This document shows, piece after piece, positions 23,599 through 35,639 of a stretch of DNA of 64,000 bases (its first letter is position 1; each line of letters begins with the position of its first letter). The DNA is from Mastigamoeba balamuthi (Eukaryota > Evosea > Mastigamoebida > Mastigamoebidae): assembly GCA_902651635.1 (NCBI GenBank), contig CACRSC010000012.1, forward strand, positions 511,911 to 575,910, given 5' to 3'. The notes beneath the pieces are model-generated. The model was not told the origin of the DNA. It saw nothing but the letters and a program-made list of their open reading frames with translations, and did not search any database. Both the position numbers and the translations under genes were made by a program.

Positions 23599-24046
23599 TC
23601 TCCAAGGATGAAGATTGCAGTACGTATCTAGAGAAGAATCTGCATGGTCACGAGATCTTAGTACAGGTTTTTGATCGTTTATTGACAGAAGTAATTGATT
23701 GGTTGCAAATCACTTCTCTTAAACTCAAATTCACAAACATATCAGCAATTTTGTCATTTTTATGTACAGTTTTGGAAGACTTAACAAACGTGTTTGAGTA
23801 GTAGAGGCAATTCCATCTATAAGCTTGCATCAAGAGAGGCTGGACCGCACCCGCGAAGGCAAACATGCGAGGGTCCATCACAGGCCTCACTGAGGCGTTG
23901 AAACAGAAGAGGCAGGCTCGGAACCACGAGGGGACAGCTTCACAACATAAATGAGGCTCAGCAGTGTGGGTTGCTCATCGTAGAAACATGCGCAAGTCTA
24001 AACGAGTGCTTATCAATGGCCTCAATCAGATGTTGGCACTGCTTAT
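23599..24046. other. AT-rich intergenic island
   Basis: 448 bp between the SART3 start and the SMC1 stop, both minus. The stretch 23600-23830 is markedly AT-rich in an otherwise GC-rich window. Open frames exist on both strands: a plus frame ending at 23801 reads VQVFDRLLTEVIDWLQ and a minus frame begins at 23890. Neither has a recognisable family. It should include the SART3 promoter and SMC1 3' UTR. Confidence 0.5.
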
Positions 24047-27000
24047 TTACGAATACTGGGACAGGTCCAACGTATACACCACCGATGACTGCTTGGCGGC
24101 GTCTCGGGTGACCCCGATCAGTGCGTCTGCCCGCTCATAGAACTGGTCCTTGTGCGATATAACGATGCACTGCGTGTCCCTGGACCTGTGCTTGAGGTAG
24201 TTGGCCACCTGCACCACGTTGGCACTGTCCAGAGGCGCGTCGATCTCGTCGAGAAGGAAGAAGGGCGCAGGCTGGTAGCTCTGTATGGCGAACAGCAGCG
24301 CCAGCACGGCCATAGTTTTCTCGCCGCCCGACAGCTGCTCCATGTCGGTGAACTGCTTCATGGGTGGCGTCGCGTGGAACTTGATGCCGTGGAGGAACGG
24401 CTGGTCGATGTTCTCGACGGTCAGACTGGCCATGCCGCCGCGCCCCTCGTGCGTGCGTGTGAGCTCCTGGTACGTCTTCTCGATGACGTGGGCGACGTGC
24501 TCCGTCGCACGCAGGAACCTCGTGCGGCGTTCGTGGGCAATCGTCTTGAACCTGTGAGCCGGAAGGACTTGTCATCAAGACTGCACGGAACGCGGGGAAA
24601 GGGGGAGGCCAGAGCCCCAGAGCCCACAAAACTCAGAGAAGGCAACGCCGCACCTCTCGCCAGCCTGCTTGCACTCCTCCCTGGCCTTCTCCACGGCCTC
24701 CTTGCCCTTGGCCAGGCGGTCGACGACGCCGTCAAGCTGCTCCACGGCCTTAAGGTTGGGCTCCAGCTTTCCAATCTCCTCGTCGATGCGAGCGATCTGC
24801 TCCGCGAGCCTGGCGACCGTCTCCTCGTACTGCTTCATCGACCCCACTTCCAGCTCCTCGATCGGCCCAAAGTCAAACTCGATCTCCGACTCCTTCGCCA
24901 GTTGCCTCTCCATTGCCGCCTGCAACTGCTCGCCTGGTGCGCTCTGTGACCGTGCAGACAGCAAGCTGAGCACAGGGGGACAGCAACAATAACACTGAGC
25001 TAGGGCGAGGCGAGAGGTACCTGTGTATCGTCGGCTTCGAGCGCTTCGCGCCCCTGGACCACGGGCAGGTCGATCTGCTCGAGCCTGCAGCGCTGCAGAA
25101 TGTCGTGGCGCCGCGACTGCAGGCGGCTGATCTGTGTGTCGAGCGTAGCCAGCTGGCGCTCGACGCCGCGCAGCGTGTTGGTCTCGGCGTCGGCGGCCTT
25201 CTTGAGCTCCGAGATCTCTATCTCGCGCTCGCTCATCAGCTCCCGCGACTCCTTCTCCATGCGCCTCGCCTCCTCCAGGGATGCCGTCGCCTCGTCGATC
25301 TGCTTCTTGCACGCGCGCCCCTCCGACTGCGCCCGCTCGAGCTGCGCCTCGTCGTCGCGGATCTGCTTCTCGAGGCGCTTCTTAGGGCCCGTCGTGTCGC
25401 GCCGCGACTCGAACTCGATCTGGCTGCGCAGCTTCGATATCGCGTCCTCGAACTGAACGCGCTTGTCGCCGTTCTCCCTCGCGCGCTGCGCCCGGGTCTC
25501 CTCGTACTCGCGGATGTTGGGGATGCCGACCTCGGCGCCAAAGTCGCGGAAGAGCTTGTCGGTCGCCGCGTTGATGCGCTGCTGCAGCTGTGCGACAGCC
25601 TCCTCGCGCTTCGCGATCGACGCGTCGAGCGACTCGGCCGCAGGCGTGCGCTCCTCCAGCGCCGACTCGACCTGCGACAGCTCCTTCTCCACCGCCGCGA
25701 TCTTCTCCTCCACCGCGTTGAGGTCGTCCCCGCAAAACTGACGCGCATCGTCATCAATTGAACATTGATCGCGCTCGCAACAAACTGGATCCAGTAAAAA
25801 CAGTAAAAATGCTAACCTTGAGGCGCTCCTCGGCCGCGGTTATCTGTGCGAGGAGCTGGTCTTCGGGCTGCGCAGCCCTTAGGCGCCTGTTGACGTCCTC
25901 GAGGTCCCTGGCAGCCCTCTCCTTGGCCCTCTTGGCCTCGGTCACCTCCCTCTCGTCCCACCTCGACGCCCGCTGCTCGACGCCGCCCCTCCCACCGCCG
26001 GTCATCAGGCCGCTCTTCTCCAGCAGCACGCCGTCAACCGTGACCACGCGCTGGCGCGTGTCCGCGTCGAAACACAGCTTACGCGCGTGGTCCAGCGACT
26101 CTGCGACAAGCGTGCTGCCCACGGCGAACAGCACCGCGCGCTTAATCCGCTCGTCAAACTGGATCACGTCGATCGCCAGCTTGGCGCCGGGCAGGCTGCG
26201 CAGGCTCTCCTTAAGGGGCTTCACCTTGAGCGTGTCCAGGGGCAGGAACGTCAGAAGCCCGGACCTCTGCTCCTTCATATACTGCACGAAGGTGTTCCCG
26301 AGGCGTCAGTCTCCCGCAGCCGACAGTCGCGCGTGCGCGGGGGAAGCAACACATACCTTGATGCACTCGATGACGGCGTCCTCTGTGTCGACCACGACGG
26401 CGTCCATGTACTTGCCCATGGCGACCGTGACAGCGACGTTGTACTTGCGCTTGGTGGGCGTGCACAGGTCCACCAGGCGCCCCTGCACCGCGGGGAACAG
26501 CCTCTTGAGCCCCTCGAGTAGCTCTTTGGTCTTCTGCCCGCGCGCCTCCTCGTACTTGTCCAGCCGCAGGTTCTTGAGCCGCTCCTCGCACGCCCTCAGC
26601 TCCTCCTCGAGCTGGTCCCGGCGCGTCCTGTCCTCGGCCGTCTGCTCCCTGACGTCCGCCAGCTGCTTCTTCACGTCGCGCAGCCCCACAGTGCTCTCGT
26701 CCCTGAACGCCCTGATCTTGTCGCGCCGCTGCACGTGCGCGTCCCTGGCCTCCTCCAGCTGCTGCTTGCGCTCTGTCAGCTCCTTGATCTTGAGGTCCAG
26801 CGCCGCCCGCGACTCCTTGTCGCGCTGCTGCTGCCGCAGGATCGGATCGAGCTCCGCCTGCAGCGCACGCGTCTTCTTCTTGGCCTCCTCCTGGACCTCC
26901 GCGTAGCGCTTGAGCTGCGCCGGCGTCAGCTCGTGCGTGTGCTCCTCCTTCTCGGCGCGACGCTCAAACTCCTCGCGCGCCTTGACGAGGTCCGCCAGCT

Positions 27001-28369
27001 GGCCCTCGAGCTCCCGGATGCCCGCGGCCTGCTTCTCCAGCTCCTTCTCCACCCTCGCCAGCTCCGCCCTGTGCGTTTTTGCCGCGTCCTCGGCGTGGCG
27101 CTCCGTCTCGCGCAGCGATATCGCGTCGGCCTGCAGCTTCTCCGCCGCCCCGTGCTGCTTGCGCACCAGCGCCACGTGCTTCGCGTGCTCCTTCTGCGCC
27201 TCCGCGAGCTCCGCCCGCTTCTCCGCGAGCCTCTCGTCCGCCTTCCTGTGGCTCTCGCGCACGGTGTCCGCCTCGGTCCTCAGCTTGCCCTTCTCCGACT
27301 CGTACCGCGAGACTCCCTTGGCTGATAGATCGTCAGACGGGCACAGCCATCGCGACCCCCAGCGACGGCAGGCAGGGCTGGCGGTCGGAGACGCACAGAA
27401 GTGGCGGAGCTGGACGAGGACGTGGTTGGTCTTGAGGGTGGAGAGCTGCTTGTTGAGGCTCTCAAAGTGCTCTGCCTCCTCCTTCATGGCCTTGTACTGC
27501 TTCTTCTCGGCGCTGAGGCCCCGCTTCTTCTGGAACGTGAACATCGTGTCCTCGGCCGCCTTCTCCTTGGCCTTGAACGCCTCCTCGTACTCGGTAGCCA
27601 GCTCGCCCGATCCACTTATCGTCTGCCCGCCGACAGGACGTTCAGAAACGGGAGAAAACCGACGGAGGAACGGCAGCACACCTCGAAGAGCTGTGTGAGC
27701 TCCTTGCTCGTGCGGGCAGCGAGCGAGCCGACGTCGCCCTGGAACACAAGGAAGTTGCGCGCCTTGACGACGATCCCGTACGTCCTGAGCCTCTCGCTGT
27801 AGTCCGCCTCGCTCACCACCTGCGACGCAGCACGCGGGCCAGACCGTCAGAAGCACGCGGGGGGGCCCTGTGAGCAGCGCCACACAAGAGAAATCCAACA
27901 ACCACAGCAGCACAGCACCACGGGGCAGCGCCCCAGGCGGTCGTGCAGGGCAGTGGGAAGGAGGTGACGGCCCATCGCAAGACAGACGCCAGACAGACGG
28001 GCAGCGCGGGCGAAATCGGGAGGGAGGGCGGGGACTCGCCTTGGAGTCGATGCGGTACTCGCTGGCCCCGGAGGCGGCAGAGACAGAGCGCGAGAACTCG
28101 ACAATCTCGGCGTCGGGGGGCCGGAAGAACAGCTTCACCGTGGCCTTGGACCCGCGCGCGCCGGCGTTGACGAGGTCCGAGAGCGTCTGGCCGCGCAGGT
28201 GGGCCGCGCGGACGCCGAGGACGAAGCTGAGGGCGTCCATGAGGTTCGACTTGCCGCTGCCGTTGGGGCCGATGACCGCCTGGAAGTCGCGGAAGGGGCC
28301 GATCACGTGGTGCCCATGGTACGACTTGAAGTTGTCGACCTCGAGGTGCACGATGCGCCCCGTGCTCAT
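24047..28369 (-). CDS. SMC1: cohesin subunit SMC1
   Basis: ATPase of the cohesin ring that holds sister chromatids together. The ATG at 28369 begins [19 protein letters not shown]. Walker A is [19 protein letters not shown] with the R-loop [14 protein letters not shown]. Two long coiled coils flank a hinge (~26500-26030) containing [20 protein letters not shown] and ending [14 protein letters not shown]. The C-terminal head has [18 protein letters not shown] and Walker [18 protein letters not shown], and ends [11 protein letters not shown]. The KYMDAVVVD hinge wording and tail separate SMC1 from SMC2-4. About eight introns are inferred, one with canonical GTATGT. A consensus E2F-like site lies 58-69 bp upstream. 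Confidence 0.95.
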
Positions 28370-28426
28370 TGCTGGGGTTGGCTGAAGCGCAACACACGAC
28401 TCGCGCGCTTTTAGTGAAAAACCGGA

Positions 28427-28438
28427 TTTCCCGCCAAA
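28427..28438 (-). promoter_or_regulatory. consensus E2F-like site in SMC1 promoter
   Basis: On minus it reads TTTGGCGGGAAA, the textbook E2F/DP consensus, within TTTTTGGCGGGAAATCC. It lies 58-69 bp upstream of the SMC1 ATG (28369) in the 248-bp divergent promoter shared with the calpain fusion. SMC genes are S-phase regulated in many eukaryotes, so a functional site is plausible. Confidence 0.5.
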
Positions 28439-28572
28439 AATCTCCGCCCAGAGATTCACCCCGTCATCGTCAGTATCCCGTCGAACGTCGGGCAAGGGGG
28501 TTAATCCGAGGCCAATGACAGTCTGCCGATGACAGACTCTGCTCAGGAGAGGAGGAGGAAATTCCGGTGCCA

Positions 28573-28580
28573 AGATATTC
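28573..28580 (+). promoter_or_regulatory. AGATATTC box before calpain fusion gene
   Basis: AGATATTC lies 38-45 bp before the ATG at 28618. It is one member of a recurrent GAGATATT[CT] motif found at 30-90 bp before several genes here (see findings). Confidence 0.4.
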
Positions 28581-28617
28581 TCTCTGCGCAGATCTTATTC
28601 TTAGAACGTGTGCGGCC

Positions 28618-31381
28618 ATGAGCCTGCAGGCCATCATCGCGTCGTGCCGAGCGAAGCGCGCGCTGTGGGAGGACCCAGAGTTCCCCGCGACAGACGCCTC
28701 GCTGGGGAAGGTGTCGTCCGGCGGCCCCAGCGCCGTCTGGCTGCGCCCGCAGGAGTTCATCTCGGAGCCCGCGCAGCTGTTCGAGAACGGCATACGCCCC
28801 GACGACATCCAGCAGGGCAGGCTCGGCGACTGCTACTTCCTCTCCTCGCTCAGCGTCCTCAGCGAAGCCGTGAGTCACCACTGCTCCGCGTCCTCTTTTT
28901 TCCCCCCAGAGCGCATTACGGAAATCGTTCCCGATTCCAAAGTTTGCCTGCGCCGGAATATCTGGGGGTGACGTCTGAAATCGATCAACACCTGCGGGAA
29001 CGCCCAGCCCGAGAGGATCCAGAGGCTGTTCCGCGACCACGAGGCCAACAGCTGCGGGGCGTACTGCGTGACGTTCTTCCTCGACGGCGCCGTGCGCCGC
29101 GTCCTCGTCGACGACCGCATCCCCTGCGACCCGCGGACGCGCAGCCCTCTGTTCTCGCGCAACAAGGGCGCCGAGCTCTGGGTGCTCCTCGCCGAGAAGG
29201 CCTACGCCAAGGCCTACGGCTCCTACGCCGCCATCGAGGCGGGCTCGCCCGCCGACGCCCTGGCGGACCTCACGGGGGCGCCGGTGCGGAACCTGCGGAC
29301 CAAGGAGACGGACCCCGCGGAGCTCGTGGCGGAGCTCGCGGAGCACGACAAGCGCGGGCACGTCATGTGCGCGGGCTGCCCAGACGACCCCTCGCGCGAC
29401 CTGATGCGCGAGGTCGGGCTCGTCGAGGGCCACGCGTACGCGCTGCTCGCGGTGTACTCGGGGACCCCGGAGCCGCTGCTGGAGCTGCGCAACCCGTGGG
29501 GCAGGGTCGAGTGGCGCGGCGCGTGGTCCGACGACGACCCCAGGTGGACGCCCGAGTTCCGCAAGAGGCTCGGGGCGCCCGAGCGCGCAGACGACGGGAC
29601 GTTCTGGATGAACGTGCAGGACTTCTGCAAGTACTTCAACAGCGTCACCGTTGTGCCCGTCGAGGACTCGTGGGTGTTCTGCAGCGTCCAGGCGGCCCTC
29701 GAGGCGCAGTCGGCCTGCTTCGCGCTCAGCGTGCCGAGCACGGTGGACGGCATGTTCGTCACGATGCACCAGAGGCGCGGCAAGAAGCCCCTGTCTCTGC
29801 GCATGTGCATCGCGGACGCCGTCTCGGGGGCTCCTGTCGGAGGGACCGGGGAGGCGTTCCGCCAGGCCGAGACGATATCGACAGCGGAGATGTCGGTGCC
29901 CAAGGGCAAGTACATCGTGCTCGTGGAGGTCTACACGCAGAACAGCCCTGTGCTGCCGATAGACTTTGCTGTGAGCTGCTACAGCTCTTCGCAGGGGGTC
30001 CGCATCACCACGACAGCCGAGAAGGCCGCCCACGGGTTCGTGCTCCCAGAGTTCTCCAAGAAGTACGGTCTGTGCGCGGTCTGCAACACGGCTCTCTCGC
30101 GTGCGTTTATCCTTACACTCCGGCGCACCTTGTTCTCACCCACTTGCAGCCTCGTTCTTCACCGTGGCAAACAAAAAGATGCATGAGGGCTGCTTCATTT
30201 GCACTGGATGCGGGGCCTCGCTGGCTGGTAAGGGCGGCGGGGGATCGTTCATAATGCGAGGAAACAACATGCTGTGCAGGTCGTGCGCATCAACGTCCAA
30301 GTCCGGACGCACAGTCGCCGTGCCAAAGGCGCTGACGGAGTCCCAGTCTCCGCCTGTTGTCTCCAGGAGCGCAGCCCTCAAGGCAGTACCGAAGCAGCGG
30401 TCCTCATCAGCAGCAATCGCGCGAACGAAGGCAGCACCAGTACAGTCGCCAGCACAGCCAACAACCGTGTCCACCGCGACATCACCCAGGCAGACGTCCA
30501 GGCGCTCGTCTCCAAGGACTTCGGATTCGGCTCGCGCGAGGGAAGCACTGGACCTCGCTCACGGGAGCGGCGAGAGGCAGGAGAGGGTCGTCGCTCCGGC
30601 CCTCGCGATGCTGACGGACTTTGGGAGCGGGAGCGAGTACGTCGGCATCATGAAGGGCGTCGTGCAGGCCACGCTTCTGCGCGCAGGCCTGTCCCCAGAG
30701 GCGCGGTGTCGCATTTCTGTCATCGACCTGTTCCACGATGTCAGCCCGCAGAGCGTGCGCCACGGCGCGTGGGTCCTGCGCCAGTCGGCCCCGTTCTTCC
30801 CGAAAGGAACCGTCTTTCTGTGCGTCGTCGATCCCGGTGTAGGGTCCACGAGACGAGCTGTGGTGGTTCAGACGTCGTCATTCACGTTCGTGGGGCCCGA
30901 CAACGGTCTCCTGTGGCCCGCAATCGCCGCTGATGGCGGGCCTGTGTCGGCAGTGTCTCTGGACACCTCGGGCGCACCGTCCAAGACGTTCCACGGGCGC
31001 GACGTGTTCGCTCCAGCTGCTGCGATGGCATCATCTGGAGTTCCAGTGGGGCTGCTCGGTCGGAGGCTCGACGGGTCGTCGTTGCGGCAGCTCAGGTTCC
31101 GCGAGGAGGGCGAAATTGTCTCGGTCGACTCGTTTGGCAACGTCATCACGAATGCCGTTGCCCCGCACACGCTGACTCCTGGTGACGAGGTGCGCGTGAG
31201 GGGGCTGGCGCTGAGATTCTGGCCGACGTACGCGGACGCGCCTGAAGGGGCGCTTTTCGCCATCGTCAGCAGCGCGGGAACTCTGGAGATTGCCGTGCGC
31301 AACGCCAGTGCCATCGCCATGCTGCCTGACTGGAAGATTGGCGACCCCATCGATTTTTCATTCCCGCTCCAAGCACACTAA
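28618..31381 (+). CDS. calpain protease - LIM - SAM hydroxide adenosyltransferase (DUF62) fusion
   Basis: Exons 28618-28869, 29008-30100 and 30150-31381 give 858 residues with consistent frame. Residues ~55-310 form a calpain core with the catalytic triad present: Cys in QGRLGDCYFLSSLS, His in VEGHAYALLAVYS, Asn in LLELRNPWGRVEW. A calpain C2-like domain follows. Next is a complete LIM finger (CAVC, 16 residues, HEGCFICTGC, 20 residues, CRSC). A Ser/Pro/Arg-rich linker of ~110 residues leads to a full-length DUF62 domain: LTDFGSGSEYVGIMKGVV, VVDPGVGSTRRAV, FVGPDNGLLW, TFHGRDVFAPAAA and VSVDSFGNVITNA. The Asp-Arg-His triad known for this enzyme is visible. DUF62 proteins split S-adenosylmethionine into adenosine and methionine and are mainly prokaryotic. 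LIM and DUF62 lie in the same uninterrupted exon, so the fusion is not an intron-joining artefact. Substrate and activity are untested. Confidence 0.88.
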
Positions 31382-31750
31382 CTTCATCTCAGACACGAAC
31401 GACTGTGCTTCCGTAATGAACGACTGTGCTTCCGTAAGATCAAGCTCTGTTGTGTGTTTCATGGTGTGTGACTCTGCGATGTTGTGCTGGGACAATCCAA
31501 CGAGGCTAATTCGGAGAGCTCACAGCTCGTGGGTCCGATGGAGTGCCCGCTCAGCCACGTCTGAACCTCATCCCGAGGCTTTTGGGAGCAATTGGCCTCG
31601 GTACTCACAACAGAACTATCTTCAACCCTTGATGAAACGGTGGTGACACAACTTGCACTCGACATTTCAATAGACGGAGGAACAAACTCGCAATTTGCAA
31701 GCAAGTCTGTGTGGTGACCTTTTCCTTTTCTTTTACCCCTGCACACAGGA
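31382..31750. other. intergenic between convergent genes
   Basis: 369 bp between the 3' ends of the calpain fusion (plus) and the Cys-rich receptor-like gene (minus). It starts with a short tandem repeat. The remainder has no coding or structural signal I can support. Confidence 0.4.
31397..31437 (+). repeat. two-copy 20-bp direct repeat
   Basis: GAACGACTGTGCTTCCGTAA occurs at 31397-31416 and again at 31418-31437, period 21. It lies just after the calpain fusion stop, so probably in its 3' UTR. Confidence 0.85.
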
Positions 31751-33397
31751 TCAGTAAGCGAAAGAGAGCTCAGAAACGTACGCCACAACAGCAAGAGTGC
31801 CAACCAACGTCGAGACAACAATGGCGAGCCCAGCACACGAAACAGATACAGCGATAACAATGGCCGGCTCTTTGCTGTCACTCCCGGCACCCACGGGCGT
31901 ATCAGTAAGAGAGGAGGTAGATGATTGTTTCCACATCGTTCTGTTCAGTGCAGACATGGGAATGGCTTGACATTCTCCAGACCTCATCGAATGCCCGGCA
32001 TTGCATATTGCACAGGTCCCGTTTTCCGGAAATGTAGTTTGACACTGTCTCGGCCCCTCTATTCGGTGCTTAGGCAACAATATGGGAAGAATACATACGC
32101 AGGCATGGGGTCGAGCCATTGCTCCACCGACCTCCACTACAGTTCCAGCACACTCCATCATGCAAGCCGAATGACGGCTGACATCGAGAGCAGAGACCAT
32201 TGAAAGGGGATAGAGAATGGCACCATGGAGGTCCCTCTTTTGGGGTTGTTAGTCAGGAAGCACACAGAAAAGACCTGCCTTGGCATACAGTACTGCCGTT
32301 GCTCCATGTCAATGCCTTACAGGCAAAGCATCTTCCATTGTGGATGCCGTACCCTGGAAGACACTCGTCGCATTGCCCATTTTCCAACGAGTTGCACCGA
32401 GAACAATTGAGTAGGCGGCACTCTGTACCATTCTTAGCCGGTTGGCCCCGCAAGCGAGAATTTGGTACCTTGGCATGCTCTCCCATCACTCCACTGGTTT
32501 GACCCGCACGCAGCGCAGTTGCCTTGGCCGTCGAGCCCATGAAACGGCCCACACTCTGCGCATTTTCCTGTGCCCAGCCCATACGAGGAACACCCCGCAA
32601 CCGTCACGACATCTGCGCTTTTTCTCAGACTCGGATGAATCACGCACGAGAGCAAACTCACCCCTACACGGCTCGCCCCCACCAGGACTCCAGGTGCCTT
32701 GCGAGCACTGCGCGCAGCTTGTATTGCCGCGTGGCTCGCACCCCGGGACGCATCCCAGGCAGCGAGCAGTGGCCCTGTCGCACCCCGAGCAGTTGCGGCA
32801 CACCTCCGTGGTGCCAACGGATATGGCCAGCTCGCCAAAGGGCGGCGCTGCCCACTCGACCGCATTGCTCCAGAGCGAGTTGCCCCTGTAGGGGCCCCCG
32901 GTCCAGTAGAGAACGCACTCAGCATTCGTCTGGTACACCGACACCCACACCGCCGGGGCGTCGACGATGACGCCGAACGGCTTCGTGACGTTGACTTGCA
33001 GAACGCCGTGGTGGCTGTCCAGGGGCGTGAAGGAAGCCGGGAAGTACTGGCGGGCCATCCGGAGCCCCGGGCGGCCAGAGGCAGCCACGAGGTACACCGA
33101 GACGACGGCGCCGAGGGCAATGCCGTTGGGTGGGGGCGGCACGACGAGGCACAGGCTGTGTGCCCTCCAGTAGGGGCCCGGTGCGCGTACTTTGACGGCG
33201 ACCTGAGGGTGCAGCTGGGTGTCCACCGACCCTCCGTTGGACCCGACGACCTCGTAGCCTGAGGGTATTGGAGGGTCACAGACTGGACAGTTGCGTTTCC
33301 TGTGCGCACCGATGGGCCGCATCGCGCACGACTGCGACGCACAGCGGCAAAGCAGTCCAACCAGAAGGACGACGAGAGAAGCAGAAACGCCTTCCAT
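31751..33397 (-). CDS. single-pass membrane protein with Cys-rich extracellular repeats
   Basis: The ATG at 33397 starts a signal peptide (MEGVSASLVVLLVGLLCRCA). The first exon encodes a ~200-residue extracellular region, then Cys-rich modules of the form C..C....G.C..C......G.C..C....W..G...C.G: CRNCSGCDRATARCLGC, CSSYGLGTGKCAECG, CSRCNSLENGQCDECLPGYG, CSRCQPSFGLHDGVCWNC and a last one with CQTTFPENGTCAICNAG. Module boundaries coincide with introns; one has a canonical GTATGT site near 32100. A transmembrane helix (AIVIAVSVSCAGLAIVVSTL) precedes a very short cytosolic tail ending SELSFAY. The modules resemble furin-like or GCC2/GCC3-type repeats. A surface receptor or adhesion role is inferred only from topology. 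Confidence 0.75.
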
Positions 33398-33474
33398 TAA
33401 CCCCTTCGCCCTTCGTTTATTCTCGAAGAGGGAAGATATCGGCAGATTCACTGATTGCGTCATCACACAGTGAA

Positions 33475-33484
33475 GAGATATTTC
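33475..33484 (+). promoter_or_regulatory. GAGATATTTC box before KRR1
   Basis: Lies 23-32 bp before the KRR1 ATG (33507) inside a 109-bp divergent promoter. A second AGATATC at 33434-33440 is placed 37-43 bp from the oppositely oriented start at 33397. Confidence 0.4.
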
Positions 33485-33506
33485 ATTTCTCTGCCACCCA
33501 ACCAGC

Positions 33507-35145
<1,639 letters not shown>

Positions 35146-35639
35146 TTGAAGGCGGTTTGATCGCGGTCGTGGCGATGCTGGCCTTGAAACAACGTTACTT
35201 TGAGGTTACGTGGTGCTGCTTCTGCGTGTCAATGAGCTCTACAGCAAGCCGGGGGCAACAGTTGTTTCAATACCCCGCGGTTCTCTTCACTTTTCCTCTC
35301 AGCCATCCGCGATTTCCGAGGCAGCTGCGTTTGACATCCGCACAGTGGGCAGATTTCGTCATTGACAGCTGCCTACGTCCGAATTCGTTGTCCCGATATT
35401 GCTCTGACGTCAACGCTCGCAGGTAAGCAAGATACGGTTCATAAAAGGACCATTTCTTTCACACTTTTCCCATAGCTCAGGGTGCGCCTTTGTTCTTTTG
35501 GTGCTGAGCACAGACCTGACACTTCACCACAGACCCGACACACTCCGAGAGGTCTCATGCGCCCGGCCACAACAAAGCAGACGCTGTTGCCTGCTCTCTT
35601 ACAGGGTTCGTTCCCCTGTCCGCCCTACGGATTAGCTCA
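35146..35639. other. intergenic region upstream of LRR gene
   Basis: 494 bp between the KRR1 stop and the LRR-protein start. It contains CTGACGTCAACG near 35402 and, close to the LRR start, tRNA-like T-arm and A-box sequences judged not to form a tRNA (see rejected list). No protein-coding signal. Confidence 0.45.

Noticed and set aside
28870-29007. Possible alternative calpain exon inside intron 1 (reads PERITEIVPDSK, similar to PERIQRLF at the true exon start)
   Set aside because: The available 3' splice site gives the wrong phase and the frame stops at TGA shortly after. The resemblance is probably chance.
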